Below, in pieces: positions 5,770 through 8,419 of a stretch of DNA of 8,419 nt. The notes under the pieces were generated by a model. That model was given only the letters and a program-made list of their open reading frames with translations, ran no database searches and was not told the origin of the DNA. Position 1 is the first letter of the stretch; each line of letters begins with the position of its first letter. The DNA is from an uncultured bacterium (GTDB lineage: Bacteria; Bacteroidota; Bacteroidia; CAILMK01): the NCBI GenBank assembly GCA_903835275.1, contig CAILMK010000314.1:1-8419 (forward strand), given 5' to 3'. The position numbers and the translations under genes are program-made.

Positions 5770-6318
5770 TTGAACAATAAAAGCGCGAGTGAAAATACCA
5801 AGGAATTGCACCAGACAGTGATTGATGTTATTAAAAAGGTAAAAATCATTTCAAAAAATCATGAAAACAAGGAGGATGAGGAACAAACCCTAAAGGAGAA
5901 ATTTTCAGACAAGATATTCAGTATTGGTAGTAGCTGGACTCCCATCCTATTATTTTCCTCAGTGATCATCCTATGGGTAGGATACAATATTTTAGCCAGT
6001 AGTAAGTACCGTTTTGATCCATTTCCATTTTCACTTATTACATTTTTACTTGCCGGTATTGCCGCTATCCAGGCACCATTTATTATGATGAGCCAGCACT
6101 GGCAAAATGAAAAAAACCTTAAAATGATTGCACTAAACCTGAAAGTAGAAAATGAGATCATTGCATTGCATCAATCCATAACGATCACCATGGAACAGCA
6201 ACTCCAGCAAGTTTTGGAAAACCAGGCACTCACGATAAATCTTTTGCAGGAACTCAAAACGAGATCAAATGCCCAGACAATTCCTGTTCAAAATCCGCTA
6301 AACCCAGCTATAGATTAA
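5770..6318 (+). CDS. DUF1003 family membrane protein
   Basis: The 182-residue frame has a charged, helical N-terminal region (1-50), two transmembrane helices (about 56-75 and 86-106) and a cytoplasmic, coiled-coil-like Gln-rich tail (110-165). The signature GSSWTPILLF (53-62), FDPFPF (82-87) and QAPFIMMSQ (101-109) followed by NEKN is characteristic of DUF1003, a widespread inner-membrane family without a settled function. The N-terminal extension before GSSW is compatible with the family. The start is uncertain: TTG at 5770 coincides with a TTATTTTG sequence resembling a -7 element (5765-5772), and a GTG at 5818 (residue 17) is an alternative giving 166 residues. It lacks the 21-nt-spaced element of the secreted genes. 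Its TAA overlaps the stop of the convergent MFS gene and no terminator separates them. Confidence 0.85.
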   Translation: MNNKSASENTKELHQTVIDVIKKVKIISKNHENKEDEEQTLKEKFSDKIFSIGSSWTPILLFSSVIILWVGYNILASSKYRFDPFPFSLITFLLAGIAAIQAPFIMMSQHWQNEKNLKMIALNLKVENEIIALHQSITITMEQQLQQVLENQALTINLLQELKTRSNAQTIPVQNPLNPAID

Positions 6319-7596
6319 ATTTCTACGGCAGCAGGTTTATGTTGTTCGGCAGATTCTTTTGCCTGTTTTTCCCTGGCTATTTTATGACGGACAATTTCAT
6401 TAACATAATACATCATTATTCCGGAAATAATAAATGCAGCTACCATCAAATAACCAAGTGTATTGTAATGTATCAGTTTATGATCTGCACCTTTAATGAT
6501 GATTGTTCCGCCAATGAGGGCCGCAATACCACCACTCATTTGCTGTATGCTGGAATTAATGCTCATAAAGGCTCCCCTATCCTTCATATCCGGCACTCCG
6601 GAAACCAATGCTGAAGTTGGAATCATCCGGGAGGTGATAGCAGTAAACATTAGTGCATTCAATACCATGATTTCCCAAAGTGGAGTAATACCAAGGTTTG
6701 TATTTATTAGCACCATTATTGCCCCTAAAATGGAACCTCCTATAAATACCCTGAACTTGCCAACTTTGTCAGCCAATCTTCCAATAAGTGGTCCTGTAAT
6801 GATTCCTACACAACCCGTACACATGTATATCCAGAATAAATCTGCCTCGCGGATTCCGACATTATTTTCAAGAAAATCAGTGGCAAAAGGCATGATCATA
6901 AATCCTCCCGCAGAAAGTAAAATAGTGGCAGCAAATGCACGAAGATAAATCGGATTACCGGCAGTTACAGCAAGGTGTTTAAAGGGACTATTCTCTGATT
7001 TTATTTTCAAATGATCAGTTACCGGTCTCATTTTAAATGCAATTATTAATCCTGCCGGAACGCAAAAACCTGCTATTAATAAGAATGGAGCATGCCAATC
7101 AAATAAAGAATTCAGTTTCATTCCTAAAGGTAAGCCTATAATCTGGCTTGCAGCAAACGCCGTCTGCACAAATCCCATAACCCTGCCGCGCATTTGTAAG
7201 ACAAATGCATCCGCAATAATGGCCATAGAAATAGATCCGATCACGCCACCGAAAATACCTGTAACAATTCTCGCAATCAATAGTGTTTGGTAATCCGCTG
7301 CCATTCCACAGAAAAAGGTTCCTACCACAAAGCCGCAATAAAAAAAACAGCAACATTTTTTTGCGGTCAAATTTATCAGCAAATCCGGCAGCAAGTATTC
7401 CTGATAGTCCCGCACTTATAGCATAGGCGGAAACAACCATTCCAAATTGTTTAGGTGTAATTACCAAAACACGCATAATGGCTGCACCCAGAGGCGACAT
7501 CACCATAAAATCAAGAATAACTGTAAACTGGATAAATGCTATTAAAGCGATGAGAAATTTCTGATAACTAGTAAAGGGGGTTAAATCTTTTTGCAT
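6315..7596 (-). CDS. MFS transporter (DHA1-like efflux family), interrupted by a 1-nt frameshift
   Basis: ATG at 7594-7596 opens a frame giving transmembrane helices 1-2 and the MFS motif A loop GFADKFDRKK (residues 71-80). After MLLFF the frame becomes nonsense, while the next frame continues exactly with YCGFVVGTFFCGMAAD and ARIVTGIFGGVIGS, helices 3-12, a second-half motif A copy (GRLADKVGKFR) and a hydrophilic tail to 6315. Removing one base from the 8-nt run at 7340-7347 restores one 426-residue protein, the usual MFS length with 12 helices. Family members of this type are proton-coupled exporters of drugs or metabolites (for example the AraJ/Bcr group); the substrate cannot be inferred. 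The 51-nt gap behind the YihY-like gene on the same strand suggests co-transcription. The break is most simply a sequencing error; a real mutation or slippage-dependent expression remain possible. Confidence 0.8.
7340..7347 (-). other. Homopolymer frameshift site in the MFS gene
   Basis: Eight A on the plus strand (eight T on the coding strand) lie exactly where the protein similarity switches frame. Seven T would read CTG TTT TTT TAT TGC and join both halves (MLLFF-YCGF) seamlessly. Another homopolymer, seven T at 7356-7362, lies just upstream in the coding direction and stays in frame. Confidence 0.85.
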
Positions 7597-7647
7597 TAGT
7601 TTTATGTGGTGTTAATATATAAAAGACGAAATGGGCTTGAAAATATT

Positions 7648-8419
7648 TTAAGCCTGTTCTTCAATGCTATCTGCCTCCCGCATGACATGGCGAGTCTGAT
7701 GAAGACTACGGTTAAATTCATGTCCTAAAATGAGCACCATTGAGTTGAAATACAGCCATAACATGGTTATTATTAGCGCACCGATAGAGCCGTATAATTT
7801 ATTGTAATTTCCCCAGTGATTCACATAATACGAATACCCTACAGAAGTAATCAGTACAAAAAGTGTGGCCAAAACTGCACCCGGCAAGGCATACCTCCAG
7901 CGTTTCTGTTTTTCATTGGGTTCCCCGACATAATAGAGCAGAATATTTGCACAGAAAATCAAAATTGCCATCATTAGCCACTGTATGACCATAATCGTTA
8001 GTGATGTTGCCTCCTGCCCTCCCCTGATCAGGTGTATCAGCCATTTCAAACCGATTTCACCCATGAGGAGGATGGTTAAGTCCGCCACAAACAATACACC
8101 AAGGAAAATAGTCAGCCACATTGCGCGCAACCTTCTGTAAAAATAATTTTTCTTATCTGCAGGATTAAATGTTTCCAGCAGGGAAAACAAACCATTGGAT
8201 GCAAAATACAATGCTATTATCAGGGAGAACGACAATAAACCTCCCCTTGGGTGTTCCAAAATATCCTTTAAGGTTTCATTGATCGTCAAATATGAATTGG
8301 AAGGCATGAGCGTCTGGAAATAATCCAGAATATCATTTTCCACGCTATGAATCGGAAAGTATGGGATCAGCGTAAACATAAATATCAATGAAGGGAACAT
8401 TGATAAAAACAGGTTAAAA
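7648..8419 (-). CDS. YihY/BrkB-family inner-membrane protein, N-terminus cut by window edge
   Basis: The frame is open from the window edge (FNLFLS precedes MFPSLIF with no stop), so the methionine at 8398-8400 is internal and the real start lies outside. At least 256 residues are visible of an expected ~290-330. Hallmarks are FLSMFPSLIFMFTLIPY near the visible start, ASNGLFSLLETFN followed by a basic RRLRAMW segment (the conserved NG...FN...R motif), and GSIGALIITMLWLYFN with LILGHEFNRSL near the end. About five hydrophobic helices are visible. The family was once labelled ribonuclease BN or virulence factor BrkB. Those names are considered unreliable and the function is unsettled. It lies 51 nt upstream of the MFS gene on the same strand, so an operon is plausible. 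The C-terminal tail is short and charged. Confidence 0.85.
   Translation of the reverse strand, partial: FNLFLSMFPSLIFMFTLIPYFPIHSVENDILDYFQTLMPSNSYLTINETLKDILEHPRGGLLSFSLIIALYFASNGLFSLLETFNPADKKNYFYRRLRAMWLTIFLGVLFVADLTILLMGEIGLKWLIHLIRGGQEATSLTIMVIQWLMMAILIFCANILLYYVGEPNEKQKRWRYALPGAVLATLFVLITSVGYSYYVNHWGNYNKLYGSIGALIITMLWLYFNSMVLILGHEFNRSLHQTRHVMREADSIEEQA

Noticed and set aside
6339..6948. Plus-strand frames opposite the MFS gene
   Set aside because: They lie entirely antisense to well-supported MFS transmembrane segments and have no recognisable domain.

Overview
The window looks like Bacteroidota chromosome, probably a Chitinophagales/Sphingobacteriales-type organism. Three secreted proteins end in (or resemble) the type IX secretion system (T9SS) C-terminal sorting domain. 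The DNA is AT-rich, no gene has a clear Shine-Dalgarno site, and promoter-like sites resemble the Bacteroidota -7 element (TAnnTTTG). No rRNA, tRNA, CRISPR array or T9SS machinery gene is visible.

Left edge (1-490): four 19-bp repeats at an exact 24-bp period look like the terminal repeats of an IS21-family insertion sequence whose body lies outside the window. The repeats run straight into the last ~56 codons of a dps-type ferritin-like gene, which therefore appears 5'-truncated. A 29-codon Trp-rich membrane peptide and a strong 15-bp hairpin follow.

Centre (490-5720): four plus-strand genes for exported proteins: a His-rich-tailed protein (530-1036), a large beta-rich G8-like T9SS cargo protein (1238-3028), a small FN3-like/T9SS-type protein (3231-3938), and a protein with two tandem DUF3494 ice-binding-like domains plus a T9SS sorting domain (4041-5666). 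Strong hairpin terminators follow three of them (not 3231-3938). Upstream of all four I find the same bipartite element: a TGTGTAAC-like box, exactly 21 nt, then an nAnnTTTG-like box. This suggests one co-regulated surface/secretome set. The element also implies that TTG codons at 3183 and 4011 are promoter or leader sequence rather than starts.

Right part (5770-8419): a DUF1003 membrane protein gene (plus strand) converges on an MFS transporter gene (minus strand), with their stop codons overlapping by 4 nt. The MFS gene is split into two frames by one extra base in an 8-nt homopolymer. Upstream of it on the minus strand is a YihY/BrkB-family membrane protein gene that runs off the window. 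The last two may form an operon (51-nt gap).

Functions are inferred from remembered family motifs; no database search was possible.
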